The notes below the pieces were generated by a model, which was given only the letters and a program-made list of their open reading frames with translations, searched no databases and was not told the DNA's origin. DNA of 64,000 nt from Provencibacterium sp. (lineage in GTDB: Bacteria > Bacillota > Clostridia > Oscillospirales > Ruminococcaceae): the NCBI GenBank assembly GCA_022792175.1, contig JAAWAN010000022.1, positions 1-64,000 of the forward strand, in the 5' to 3' direction. Shown here piece by piece: positions 1 through 8,897 of this stretch. Made by a program: the position numbers and the translations under genes. Position 1 is the first letter of the stretch. Every line of letters starts with the position of its first letter.

Positions 1-3000
1 CGCGGCCTGCAGCTGCCCCTCTATTATCAGCGTCCCCTCATTTTGCAGCTTCCCTGCCGCTGACACGCTGCCGCTTATCTTCACCGTTTTGCCGCTGAAC
101 ACCCGGATATCTATCCCCTCTAAAACCTTCAGCTCCTTTCCGGATGCTACCTGCAGGCTCCCGTCAATTTCCAGAAGGACCGCCTCCGGTTCCGGCTGCG
201 CCTCCTTCCACTGGGCATAGAGGGTGACATCCGCCGAAAGGGTAAGGCTGCTGCCGGCAGAATAGGCGGTGCCGCTGCCATCCGCCGCAGTATTCCAGCT
301 AAAAAAAACGCTGCCCTCGGGGGCGGTAAAGCCGTTTTGCGCGGCGGTGAAGGCGGCGGAGGAGCCGGGAGTGACCGTCTTCGTCTCTTCCGCCATGCTG
401 CCGCTGCCGCCGTTCGCATCATAGAAAAGCTGCAGCATGCCGCAGCGAACGGCAATCTCCTGCAGGGAGTCATTTCCGGGGGAAATCAGCGCCTGCCACA
501 TCTGCGCGCTGCCGCTATAGTAGATATTCTGCAGGGCGCCGCAGTCGGAAAATGCATTCTCTCCGAGGCTCTGAAGGCTCTTCGGCGCGTGCAGGGTTTT
601 TAAGGCGCTGCAGCCATAGAAGGCGGAAACCCCAATCTCTGTTACCCCCTCCGGCAGGCTCAGCTCCTGCAAAGAGCTGCAGCGCGCGAAGGCGGTCGTT
701 CCAATCACCTTTACCCCCTGCGAAATGCGAAGACCGGCAAGGCTGCTGCAACCGGCAAAGGCGGATGTCCCGATTTCCGCAGTGCCGCCCGGAATATTCA
801 TCTCTTTAAGCGCGGCGCATTCGGAAAACGCGAAATCGCCGATAGAGCTCACCGACTGCGGGAGCCCGGCCGCTGTCAGCGCGCTGCAGCGATAGAAGGC
901 ATATTCCCCGATGCGGGTCAGGCCCTGCGGAAGCACCAGATTCTCGATGGTCGCCTCCCCTATCTCCCAGCCGCCGCGGGAGGAGGCGCTGTAGTCCCAC
1001 ATATCCCCGCTGCCGGAAAGGGTGAGGGTTTTCCCGTCCTCACTGAGCAGCCAGGTGAGGCTGTCGCCGCACTGCCCATTTGCCAGGCCGCCGAGATAGT
1101 GAACAGCGGCACTCTCCAGCGGCGCATTGCTCAGCCCAACGGAAATGGCCTCCCACTCTGCCTTTGTCCCGGCATAATAAATATCAGCAAGGGCGGTGCA
1201 CTCGAAAAATGCCGCCAGCTCAATGCTCTGCACGCTCTTCGGAAGGGTAATCTCGGTGAGGCCGCACCGTCTGAATGTCCCCTCTGCAATCGTGCTTATG
1301 CCCTCCGGAATAACCGCCTTTGTAAGGCTGCCGCAATCGGAAAACGCGCCCGCGCCTATCGCCGTCACCTTTTCCGGAAGATTCACCCCGGTGAGGCTGC
1401 CGCAGGAGAAAAACGCCTCCGCCCCGATGCCTGTAACATTTTCCGGAATGCTTATATCCACAAGACCGCTGCAGCCAGAAAATACCCCATCCTCAATGCG
1501 TGTAATGCTTGCCGGGAGTGTTATATCCATCAGAACGACGCAGTCCGAAAACGCATATTGCCCAATATCCTTTAAGCTTTTCGGGAGAGCGGCGCGGGCA
1601 AGGCCTCTGCACTCTGTAAACGCATAGTCCCCTATGCGCGCTGCACTCCCCGGCAGCGCAATTTCCGTCAGTCCGGCGCACTGCATGAACGCATAATTGC
1701 CTATACTCGTTGCACCCTCTTCGATCACCAGTGCGGTAATCTGTGCGCGGTAGCCGTACCAGGGGGCGAAGTCGACGGCATCCCCGTCATAATCGGTCAT
1801 CGGCCCCGTGCCGTTTATATACAGCGTACCGTCCTTCTTTAAAATCCAATTAAGATTGCCGCCGCAGCCGCCGCTGTCAATGCCGCCCGTCAGCCCATCG
1901 CTGCAGTGGATGACCGCCTGCTGCAAAGGCTCGTTGTCCGTGCCGATGGCAATCGCACTCCAATCCGCCTTTTCCCCGCAATAGTAGACATCGGCAAGGG
2001 AATCGCAGGAACGAAACGCGTTTGTTCCAATGCTGGTTACTCCCGCCGGAATGGTGATATCTGTAAGGGAGCCGCAGCCGGAAAACGCCCCATCCCCAAT
2101 GCTGACTACTCCCTGCGGAATCACAATGTCCGTAAGGAGCCCGCACCTTTCAAATGCGGAGGTTCCAATCTTCGTTAAGCTCTCCGGAAGGGCAACACCG
2201 GTAATATTTTTGCAGCCGCAAAACGCATAGGAGCCAATACTCGCAGCTCCTTCTTCTATGATAACCGTCTTTATACTTTCCGCATAATCATACCAGGACA
2301 CATCATATTCCTGAGCGGGATTTTCCATCTCCCCCGTGCCGGAGATAACGAGCGTACCGTCCTCCCCTAAAATCCAGGTGAGGTTATCGCCGCAGCTGCC
2401 ACTGGCGAGCTCGCCCGCACAGCGGATGGTAGCGCTCGTTAAAGGGTCATTGCTCGCGCCGATGGAAACTGCCTCCCACTGCGCCCTGCTTCCGGTATAA
2501 TAGACATCAGAAAGTACCGTGCAGCCGTAAAACGCGTACTCTCCAACATCCGTTACGCTTTCCGGAATGGTGACGCCGGTGAGCTGTGTGCAGCCGTAAA
2601 ACGCATGACTGCTGATGCTTATCATTCCCTCCGGAATGGTAACGCTCTTCAGGGCGCAGGAGCCAAAGGCCTCTTCCCCAATTTCCGTCACCCCTTCCGG
2701 GATGTCGGCGCTGGCGAGCAGGGAGCAGTTATAAAACGCGTAGTTTTTAATACTCTTCAGGCTTTTCGGAAGAACGATGCTTTCCAGCTTCGTGCAGCTA
2801 TTAAAGGCATATCCGCCAATTTCCTCTACGCCCTCCGGAATGCTGACGCTTTTAAGAGAAGCGCACAAATTGAACATACGGGTGCCAATGCGCGTTACCC
2901 CTTCTGGAATCGTAAGCTCCGTAAGGGCAGAGCAGCCGTTAAACACATTATCGCCCATGCTTTTTATACTGCCCGGCAGGTCGGCGCTTTCCAGCTTCGT

Positions 3001-3357
3001 GCAGTTATAAAACGCACAGCTGCCGATGCTCGTCGTACCCTCACCGATCCTGACAGAGATTATCTGATTCGCGTAACTCATCCATGGCGCGCTGCCGGTC
3101 CCGACAACGTTGAATGTATCCATCTTCCCCGTTCCGGAGATGGTGAGTACCCCGTCCTCGCTTAAGCTCCAGGTGAGATTATCGCCGCAGCTGCCGGAAG
3201 ACAACTCCATTCCCGTAGCCCCGTCCTCGGCAATGGGGGCGGGCACAGACTCCAGAGAAAGGCCGGGAACCCCCTCCCCTTCGGCCATGGCCGAAGCAGG
3301 CAGAATGCCCGTCAGAAGGCAGAGCGCCAAACCTGCCGGCAGTATTCTCTTAAACAT
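1..3357 (-). CDS. BspA-type leucine-rich-repeat secreted protein (C-terminus off the left edge)
   Basis: The frame is open from the ATG at 3357 to base 1 (1119 codons, no stop). It begins with a signal peptide (MFKRILPAGLALCLLTGILPASA). The body is made of BspA/TpLRR-type repeats with the pattern LTxIxIPxGVTxIGxxAFxxC. It is organised in four large modules, each opening with a GxCGxxLxW(x)LxxDGTLxIxGTGxM segment (near 3190, 2415, 1880 and 1085). Modules often close with an IYYxGxxxxWxxIxIG segment. Near 400-200 there is one InlB/Listeria-Bacteroides repeat (YDANGGSGSM to LYAQWK). Such proteins are surface adhesins or are bound to the wall. The anchor, if any, lies beyond the window. It sits 68 bases behind the cyclase gene with no clear promoter of its own, so it may be the last gene of that operon. 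A weak AGGGGA site precedes the ATG. Confidence 0.93.
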   Translation of the reverse strand, partial: MFKRILPAGLALCLLTGILPASAMAEGEGVPGLSLESVPAPIAEDGATGMELSSGSCGDNLTWSLSEDGVLTISGTGKMDTFNVVGTGSAPWMSYANQIISVRIGEGTTSIGSCAFYNCTKLESADLPGSIKSMGDNVFNGCSALTELTIPEGVTRIGTRMFNLCASLKSVSIPEGVEEIGGYAFNSCTKLESIVLPKSLKSIKNYAFYNCSLLASADIPEGVTEIGEEAFGSCALKSVTIPEGMISISSHAFYGCTQLTGVTIPESVTDVGEYAFYGCTVLSDVYYTGSRAQWEAVSIGASNDPLTSATIRCAGELASGSCGDNLTWILGEDGTLVISGTGEMENPAQEYDVSWYDYAESIKTVIIEEGAASIGSYAFCGCKNITGVALPESLTKIGTSAFERCGLLTDIVIPQGVVSIGDGAFSGCGSLTDITIPAGVTSIGTNAFRSCDSLADVYYCGEKADWSAIAIGTDNEPLQQAVIHCSDGLTGGIDSGGCGGNLNWILKKDGTLYINGTGPMTDYDGDAVDFAPWYGYRAQITALVIEEGATSIGNYAFMQCAGLTEIALPGSAARIGDYAFTECRGLARAALPKSLKDIGQYAFSDCVVLMDITLPASITRIEDGVFSGCSGLVDISIPENVTGIGAEAFFSCGSLTGVNLPEKVTAIGAGAFSDCGSLTKAVIPEGISTIAEGTFRRCGLTEITLPKSVQSIELAAFFECTALADIYYAGTKAEWEAISVGLSNAPLESAAVHYLGGLANGQCGDSLTWLLSEDGKTLTLSGSGDMWDYSASSRGGWEIGEATIENLVLPQGLTRIGEYAFYRCSALTAAGLPQSVSSIGDFAFSECAALKEMNIPGGTAEIGTSAFAGCSSLAGLRISQGVKVIGTTAFARCSSLQELSLPEGVTEIGVSAFYGCSALKTLHAPKSLQSLGENAFSDCGALQNIYYSGSAQMWQALISPGNDSLQEIAVRCGMLQLFYDANGGSGSMAEETKTVTPGSSAAFTAAQNGFTAPEGSVFFSWNTAADGSGTAYSAGSSLTLSADVTLYAQWKEAQPEPEAVLLEIDGSLQVASGKELKVLEGIDIRVFSGKTVKISGSVSAAGKLQNEGTLIIEGQLQAA

Positions 3358-3425
3358 AAAAAATTTCCCCTTTTCTGTTGCAGGCTGTCCGGCGCTTCTT
3401 CTGTCTCTAATGCGCCTGCCCTTCT

Positions 3426-5249
3426 CTATAAAATCTCATCGAGCGTTAAAACCTCGAAGCCTTCCTTTTTTCCCTTGAGCTTGACCGAGTCCCCCAGCGA
3501 GGTGGTTTTAATGCGCCCCTGCAGCGCATCTGCAACCGCCCGGGAGATATAAACGGTGCCGCCGGGGGCATTCGCCTCCAGCCGGGCGGCGGTATTGACC
3601 GTATCGCCGATGGCGGTATAGTCCATGCGCTGCGGCGAGCCGATGTTGCCGACGACCGCCTCCCCCACATGCACCCCGATGCCGAAGGAGACGGTGCGCC
3701 CGTATTTCTCCCTCAGCTCCTGCGAAAGGGCCGCCGAGCCGCTGACCATATCCATTGCCGCCTGAACGGCATGCATGATATAGTCCTCCTGCGGCAGCGG
3801 CGCGCCCCAGATGGCCATGGCGGCATCGCCCACGAATTTATCCAGCGTACCGCCGTTTTTCATAATGCAGCTGGAGATAAGCGACAGATACCGGTTGAGG
3901 ATTTCCACCACCTGCACCGGCGTCAGCAGCTCGGACATGGGGGTGAACCCGCGCACATCCACAAACAGCACTGCGATATCCACCAGCTTGCCGCCCAGCT
4001 CAAGCGCGCTGTCATCCTTCAAAAGCTCGCGGACAATCTCCGGCGCCACATAGCGCTGGAAGGTGCTGGTCACCCGCCGGCGCTCCACCGCGGCTGTCAG
4101 GTAATTAAAGGCCAGGCAGCCGACATAAAGAAGGCTGACGCCCACCGGCACCCACAGCGGATGAAAAATACTCCCGAAATGGTAGGCTATTTTGCAGAAG
4201 GCCAGCCAGCCGCCGCTGACAAGCGCCCAGAGAGCGGTTGTAAAGCGCACCGAACGCTTCCAGAAGCCCAGAATGGCAAGCAGCAGGATAATAAACAGCA
4301 GCAGCTCCTGCAGCCCCTCCGGCGCCTCCAGCTTATATTCCTCCCAGAGCAGCGCCTGAATGGCGTTGGCCTGGTATTCCACCCCATACATCTGCCGGGC
4401 ATGGTCAGCCGCCGTCAGATACCGGTCCTGCAGCCCGGGGGTATAGGGGCCGATCAACACGATTTTCCCCGCAAAGTAGTCCGCCGGAATCGTCCCGCTG
4501 ATTAGGTCGGCAATCGAAATGGATTCATCAAAATCGCCGGGCTGCCCGCAGAAGGGGAGATACCAGAAGCCCCGGCTGCTCACCGGCGGAAGCTTTGGCG
4601 AAGGCTGGTTATGATACTGCCGGTATTTTTCCGCAGCCAGCAGCGAGAGGGAGGGGGTGCGGCTGCCATCCGGCAGCTGGATATAGAGCAGCTGGTGGCG
4701 CAGAATGCCGTCCGCATCCCCCATGGCGTTGATGTGCCCCTGACTGGTTACCGCCCTCAGCGCCTCATAGGGCTGATACCACTCGGTAACGGCAAAGGAG
4801 TCCACCATCTCCCGGCCGGCACTGTCGGTGCCCAGCGCATCCCCAAACTGCGCTGCCGAGGCGGTAATGACATTGGAATACCTGCCCACCGCCTCGGCAA
4901 GCAGGGCATCCCCCTGCGGGTCCAGTGCTCCGGTAAAGAGAACATCCAGCCCGATAACCGCCGGTCGGCAGTCCTCTGAGGCGTTGAGCGCATCAATGGC
5001 ATAGGCAAAAATCTCCCGGCCCCACTGGCCATAGGGCCCGATCTCCTCGAGCGCGCGCTGGTCAATACCCACCAGTACAATCTCCCCATCGGTAGCGCGC
5101 CGGCTCTGGTAGAGGGCATCTGAAACGGCCAGATCGAGGCTCGCCATTACGCCGAGGCCGGAAAGCAGGGTCATAAGCCCTGCGATGGCCAGCGAGAGGG
5201 CCGCCTGCCCGGCCCGATGCTTCCAGCTTTTCTCCATATGTATTCCCAT
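3426..5249 (-). CDS. CHASE2-domain class III adenylate cyclase
   Basis: A 607-residue membrane protein with one N-terminal helix (about 15-40), an extracytoplasmic CHASE2 sensor region (about 45-310), three further helices (about 315-395) and a cytoplasmic class III cyclase domain (about 415-600). The two metal-binding aspartates are present (VLFVDVRGFT and KFVGDAAMAIWG). The adenine-reading Lys (LDKFVGD) and Asp (MDYTAIGDTVN) are both present, and so are the transition-state Asn and Arg (NTAARLE). These point to cAMP rather than cGMP, and the catalytic set looks complete. An alternative start is the ATG at 5237. It lies 9 bases behind the GAF/HD-GYP gene and is probably cotranscribed with it. 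The signal sensed by CHASE2 cannot be read from sequence. Confidence 0.92.
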   Translation of the reverse strand: MGIHMEKSWKHRAGQAALSLAIAGLMTLLSGLGVMASLDLAVSDALYQSRRATDGEIVLVGIDQRALEEIGPYGQWGREIFAYAIDALNASEDCRPAVIGLDVLFTGALDPQGDALLAEAVGRYSNVITASAAQFGDALGTDSAGREMVDSFAVTEWYQPYEALRAVTSQGHINAMGDADGILRHQLLYIQLPDGSRTPSLSLLAAEKYRQYHNQPSPKLPPVSSRGFWYLPFCGQPGDFDESISIADLISGTIPADYFAGKIVLIGPYTPGLQDRYLTAADHARQMYGVEYQANAIQALLWEEYKLEAPEGLQELLLFIILLLAILGFWKRSVRFTTALWALVSGGWLAFCKIAYHFGSIFHPLWVPVGVSLLYVGCLAFNYLTAAVERRRVTSTFQRYVAPEIVRELLKDDSALELGGKLVDIAVLFVDVRGFTPMSELLTPVQVVEILNRYLSLISSCIMKNGGTLDKFVGDAAMAIWGAPLPQEDYIMHAVQAAMDMVSGSAALSQELREKYGRTVSFGIGVHVGEAVVGNIGSPQRMDYTAIGDTVNTAARLEANAPGGTVYISRAVADALQGRIKTTSLGDSVKLKGKKEGFEVLTLDEIL

Positions 5250-5258
5250 ATTCTCCGC

Positions 5259-6737
5259 TTATCCCTCTTTTTCCGCTTTTGGCCGCTCTTTCTCCCAGCA
5301 CCTGCTCTCGGCAAAAAGCCGGACGAGCTGCCCATCCAGCTTCCCTTCCCTGTCGGCCATTGTCTGCAGAATCGAGAGCGCCCGCTCTACCGGCATCCCC
5401 CGCTTATAGGGGCGGTCCTCGGCGACCAGCGCATCAAAAATATCCAGAATGGTAATCATGCGCACCTCGGGCGGGATGTCCTCCCCGGAAAGCCCCGCGG
5501 GATAGCCGCTACCGTTTAAAAACTCGTGGTGGCTGGCCGCCCATTCGCGCACATGGGAAAATTCGCCCGAAAAGCGGATCTGGGAGAGCAGCCGGTCGGT
5601 GATGCTCACATGCTCCTCCATCACCGCGCGCTCCTCATCGGAAAGGGTGCCTTTGCGGATGGAGAGCATCGCATATTCCTCCGGTGTCAGCCAGGGGTGC
5701 TCCTGTCCGTCCTCATCCCGATAAAGGCGCAGCTGCAGCAGCTGCAGCTGCCTGAGGCATTCATCGGTAATAAAGCCGGCGGTGTTGGCCTCTTCTACCA
5801 GCCGGGCAGCGGCATGGGTCGCCTCGATGAGCGCCTGCCGCTCGCCGGGGGAAATGCGCCCGGCGAGCTCATCAATCTCCGCCCGCAGGCGGACGACCTG
5901 CATGCGGTGGGTAAAGGCGGCGTGCTGCTCGGGAAGCAGGCGGGCCACCTTGTTCATAACCTCCAGCGGCGTTACCAGCTTGCCGATGTCATGCAGCCAG
6001 ACGCTCATTAGTATCTCTTCCTTGTGGGCAGGGGAAAAGCGCTCCCCGGCGGACCGGGCATTCAGCCAGTCGATAAAGCGGCTCCCATATTCCGCCATAT
6101 GCCGGGTGTGGCTGCCGTTATAGGGGGTGCGCTCATCGACCGCCGAGGACATGACGCGCACAAACGAATAGAGCAGCTCCTTGATTTCCTCAATATAGCG
6201 GGCGTTCTGTATGGTAATCGAGGCCTGGGAGGCCATCGACTCGAGCACCAGCACCATCTCTTCGGAAAAGGCGCAGATGTTCCCCGCATCATTCAGCGCG
6301 TTCATCAGCTGCAAAACGCCGATTTTCGAGCCATCCCGGCCGCACATCGGCACCACCAGCATCGACTTTGTGTAGTAGCCGGTCATCGCATCATAGCGGA
6401 TAGGACCGGAAAAGTTATAGCCGGGGGCATTGCGCACATCCTCAATCGAAATGGTGCGCTCCTCGAGAAGCGAGAGCGCACAGACATTCTCCCGGCTCAG
6501 CGGCACCTTCGGCAGCCCGGAATCTCTGCCGTCCCCACCGGAATAGGTCTTCAGGGTATCGTTGCGCATAATTTTAAAGCTCAGCCCGTCCCCATCCAGC
6601 AGATAGAGGGTGCCCGCATCGCAGCGGGCCATCTCCATTGTGCAGATCAAAACCTTTTCCAGCAGCCGGTCGAGATTGCGCTCTGAGGAAAGAAGGGTAC
6701 CAACCTCCAGTATTTTCTCCATCTCCTGCTGTGTCAT
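5259..6737 (-). CDS. GAF and HD-GYP domain phosphohydrolase
   Basis: A 492-residue soluble protein. Residues 1-180 form a GAF-like sensor. An HD-GYP phosphohydrolase domain follows, with the HD pair at H249-D250 (VWLHDIGKL) and the GYP motif at 411-413 (HHEFLNGSGYP). HD-GYP enzymes usually hydrolyse cyclic di-GMP, and some act on cGAMP. About 95 extra residues lie between the HD motif and the downstream DEERAVMEEH segment, longer than in minimal HD-GYP proteins. Its ATG overlaps the stop of the MBL gene (ATGA), so translation is likely coupled. Together with the cyclase and MBL genes it suggests a module that both makes and breaks cyclic nucleotides. The actual substrate is not known. Confidence 0.9.
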   Translation of the reverse strand: MTQQEMEKILEVGTLLSSERNLDRLLEKVLICTMEMARCDAGTLYLLDGDGLSFKIMRNDTLKTYSGGDGRDSGLPKVPLSRENVCALSLLEERTISIEDVRNAPGYNFSGPIRYDAMTGYYTKSMLVVPMCGRDGSKIGVLQLMNALNDAGNICAFSEEMVLVLESMASQASITIQNARYIEEIKELLYSFVRVMSSAVDERTPYNGSHTRHMAEYGSRFIDWLNARSAGERFSPAHKEEILMSVWLHDIGKLVTPLEVMNKVARLLPEQHAAFTHRMQVVRLRAEIDELAGRISPGERQALIEATHAAARLVEEANTAGFITDECLRQLQLLQLRLYRDEDGQEHPWLTPEEYAMLSIRKGTLSDEERAVMEEHVSITDRLLSQIRFSGEFSHVREWAASHHEFLNGSGYPAGLSGEDIPPEVRMITILDIFDALVAEDRPYKRGMPVERALSILQTMADREGKLDGQLVRLFAESRCWEKERPKAEKEG

Positions 6738-7576
6738 AATGTGAGCACCATCCCCTCTTTTGCAAACAGGCAGGCGCTGTCCCGCTGCTTTGCCAGACGC
6801 TCCTGCTCATGCAGAAATGTATCGGTATAACCCCAGGAATAATGGGTCATTAAAATCCGCTTCGCCCCGGCGGCCTTTTTTAAGGCCAGGCCCTCCTCCC
6901 AGGTGGAATGTCCCCAGCCCCGGCGCATATCCCCTTCGATAAAGCCGGCATCCCAGATAATCAGGTCGCTGTCCTTCGCAAAGTCGGAAAGGGCAGCAAA
7001 CATCTCGTCGTTCATCTCGCAGTCCAGCGCATAAACAAGGCTTTTTCCTCCCGCCTGCAGCCGGTAGAGAAGGCTCTTATCGGGATGGTTGCCCCGCAGG
7101 GTGAAAACGGAAATCTCGCTGCCGTCCTCCCCGGGCAGGGAAAAGCGCATCTGCGGCCCGACCTCATGAATAACCGTGCTGGCGGCGGAATCCTCAAGGC
7201 CTACCGGCCAGTAGGGCTTTCCGAACAGCGTTTTCATCTGCCGCTCAAAGGGGATGCCATAGCGCTCCTCCCCATAAAAATGGACCTCCATCCCCCGCTC
7301 CTGCAGTGCATACAGGCCGGGAAGGCCGATGACATGGTCCAGATGGACATGGGTAATCAACACATCCAGCCGCCTGACCCTGCCCGCAGGGCTTTTCAGA
7401 TAGGAGAGGCCGCTGCCCGCATCCAGTACAATCTCTCTGCCCGCGCAGCTGACCGCCATGCAGGAGGTGTTTCCCCCATATTCCAGAAACGCCGCCCCTG
7501 CCGCCGGCAGAGAGCCTCGGACGCCCAAAACGGATATTTTCCATCTTCCCTGCCCGCTATCCTGTCCTTTGTTCAT
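6734..7576 (-). CDS. MBL-fold metallohydrolase, cyclic-phosphodiesterase-like
   Basis: A 280-residue metallo-beta-lactamase-fold protein with the metal motif HVHLDH at 76-81 and a later GNHPDKS segment. The N-terminal LGVRGSLPAAG and EYGGNTSC pattern is typical of the branch containing PhnP and other cyclic-phosphate phosphodiesterases (COG1235-like). It is the first gene of the minus-strand signalling operon. GGAGAG lies upstream of the ATG, and a good promoter lies at 7633-7661. Placement next to a class III cyclase makes a cyclic-nucleotide phosphodiesterase role attractive, but that is inference. Other substrates in this family include phosphoribosyl cyclic phosphate and tRNA 3' ends. Confidence 0.85.
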   Translation of the reverse strand: MNKGQDSGQGRWKISVLGVRGSLPAAGAAFLEYGGNTSCMAVSCAGREIVLDAGSGLSYLKSPAGRVRRLDVLITHVHLDHVIGLPGLYALQERGMEVHFYGEERYGIPFERQMKTLFGKPYWPVGLEDSAASTVIHEVGPQMRFSLPGEDGSEISVFTLRGNHPDKSLLYRLQAGGKSLVYALDCEMNDEMFAALSDFAKDSDLIIWDAGFIEGDMRRGWGHSTWEEGLALKKAAGAKRILMTHYSWGYTDTFLHEQERLAKQRDSACLFAKEGMVLTL

Positions 7577-7632
7577 AACGACTCTCCATCCATTGCCGCT
7601 TTTCCTCTAACAAAATGGCATAAACTGTTTTC

Positions 7633-7661
7633 ATCATAGCACATTCTCCCCCTGACAGCAA
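7633..7661 (-). promoter_or_regulatory. Sigma-A type promoter of the MBL/HD-GYP/cyclase operon
   Basis: Read on the minus strand, TTGCTG (7661-7656) and TATGAT (7638-7633) are 17 bases apart, with an extended TGC before the -10. It faces the MBL start at 7576. Confidence 0.65.
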
Positions 7662-7705
7662 CCTGCAAAGCCGCCTGCAGACAAAATTTCCTCTCCCTCC
7701 CCGCC

Positions 7706-7734
7706 TTGTCTCACGCCGGGTCTCATGCTATAAT
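7706..7734 (+). promoter_or_regulatory. Sigma-A promoter of the glycan gene cluster
   Basis: TTGTCT (7706-7711) and a perfect TATAAT (7729-7734) are separated by 17 bases, with an extended TGC element. It lies 27 bases upstream of the ATG at 7761, which has an AAGGGGG ribosome site. It is divergent from the promoter at 7633-7661. Confidence 0.8.
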
Positions 7735-7760
7735 AAGCGCAAACGGGAAGGGGGATCGTT

Positions 7761-8897
7761 ATGGTCGGACTGCTGAGCTTTCATTGGGCAGATGACTATG
7801 GCGCCATGCTGCAGGCCTATGCGCTGAAGCACTATCTGGAGTCGCTGGGCGAAGAGGCGGAGTTTATTCCCTATGCGCCATTTAAATTCACCGGCAGATA
7901 CTGGTGGATGCCGCTGTATGCTTTTTTAAAAAAAGGATATACATGGTATATTCCCAGCCCCTTCTCCTGGAAACGCAACCTCCGCCTTGGAAAAAGCTTC
8001 TGGGAGAGAAGAAGGATAATGGCCGGCTTTCGCTGCCATTATCTGTGTGCAGCACCGCCAAAACGAACGCTGAAAAATATCTCATTAAAAAAATATACCT
8101 GCGTCCTGGTCGGAAGCGATCAGGTGTGGAATCCCGCCATCACGGTGGGGCTTAGCGATGCCTACCTCGGCAACCTGCAGGGGAAGGAAAACTGCCGCCT
8201 TGTTTCCTACGCGGCCAGCTTTGGGGGAAGCTGCCTCCCGGCAGAATATCTGCCAAAATTCGCCCAATCTGTAGGAAAAAACTTTGCAGCCATTTCCCTG
8301 CGGGAGAAGAGCGCGGCCCCGTTTGTGGAAGGGCTGCTGCACCGGAAGGTGACGGATGTTTTAGACCCTGTTTTCCTGCTGCAAAGGGAGGAGTGGGAGA
8401 AGCTGGAAAATCGTCCGCAAGAGAAGGGGTATATTCTGACCTACTGGACAAAGTATGACCGGCAACTCATGAACTATCTTCGCCTGCTCTCAGAAAGAAC
8501 CAGGAAAAAGGTGTTGCAGCTGAATAAGCCCGGCGCGGAAGAAACACCTGGCTGGATAGAGCTTCGCATTGCGGGCGGGCCGCGGGAGTTTATCGGCTAC
8601 ATACAAAACGCCGCCTGCGTTATTACCAATTCCTTTCATGCGACTGCCTTCTCCATCCTGCTGGAAAAGCCGTTTTTCGTTTTCCGCCACAGCTCATGGA
8701 ACAGCCGGATGGAGGATCTGCTGAAAAAGCTGCAGCTGCAGGCGCGCATGACGGATGAATCCGCTCCTCCTCAGGCAGAGGATATCTGGAAAGAGACGGA
8801 CTGGGGACAGGTGCGCCGGCTGCTGGAAACAGAAAGAGAACGCTCAGCCGCTTTCATCCGGGACAACCTGAAGGGGGAAGAGCCATGCAGGAGCTGA
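7761..8897 (+). CDS. Polysaccharide pyruvyl transferase family protein
   Basis: A 378-residue soluble protein of the polysaccharide pyruvyl transferase family. It starts with the typical LLSFHWADDYGAMLQAYAL segment and carries the hallmark CVLVGSDQVWNP and ITNSFHATAFSILL motifs. The family adds pyruvyl ketals to sugars of exopolysaccharides or wall glycans. It opens a four-gene plus-strand operon, and its last 13 bases overlap the following glycosyltransferase. Bases about 7900-8100 are richer in A and T than the neighbours, as is common in glycan clusters. The acceptor sugar is unknown. Confidence 0.88.
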   Translation: MVGLLSFHWADDYGAMLQAYALKHYLESLGEEAEFIPYAPFKFTGRYWWMPLYAFLKKGYTWYIPSPFSWKRNLRLGKSFWERRRIMAGFRCHYLCAAPPKRTLKNISLKKYTCVLVGSDQVWNPAITVGLSDAYLGNLQGKENCRLVSYAASFGGSCLPAEYLPKFAQSVGKNFAAISLREKSAAPFVEGLLHRKVTDVLDPVFLLQREEWEKLENRPQEKGYILTYWTKYDRQLMNYLRLLSERTRKKVLQLNKPGAEETPGWIELRIAGGPREFIGYIQNAACVITNSFHATAFSILLEKPFFVFRHSSWNSRMEDLLKKLQLQARMTDESAPPQAEDIWKETDWGQVRRLLETERERSAAFIRDNLKGEEPCRS

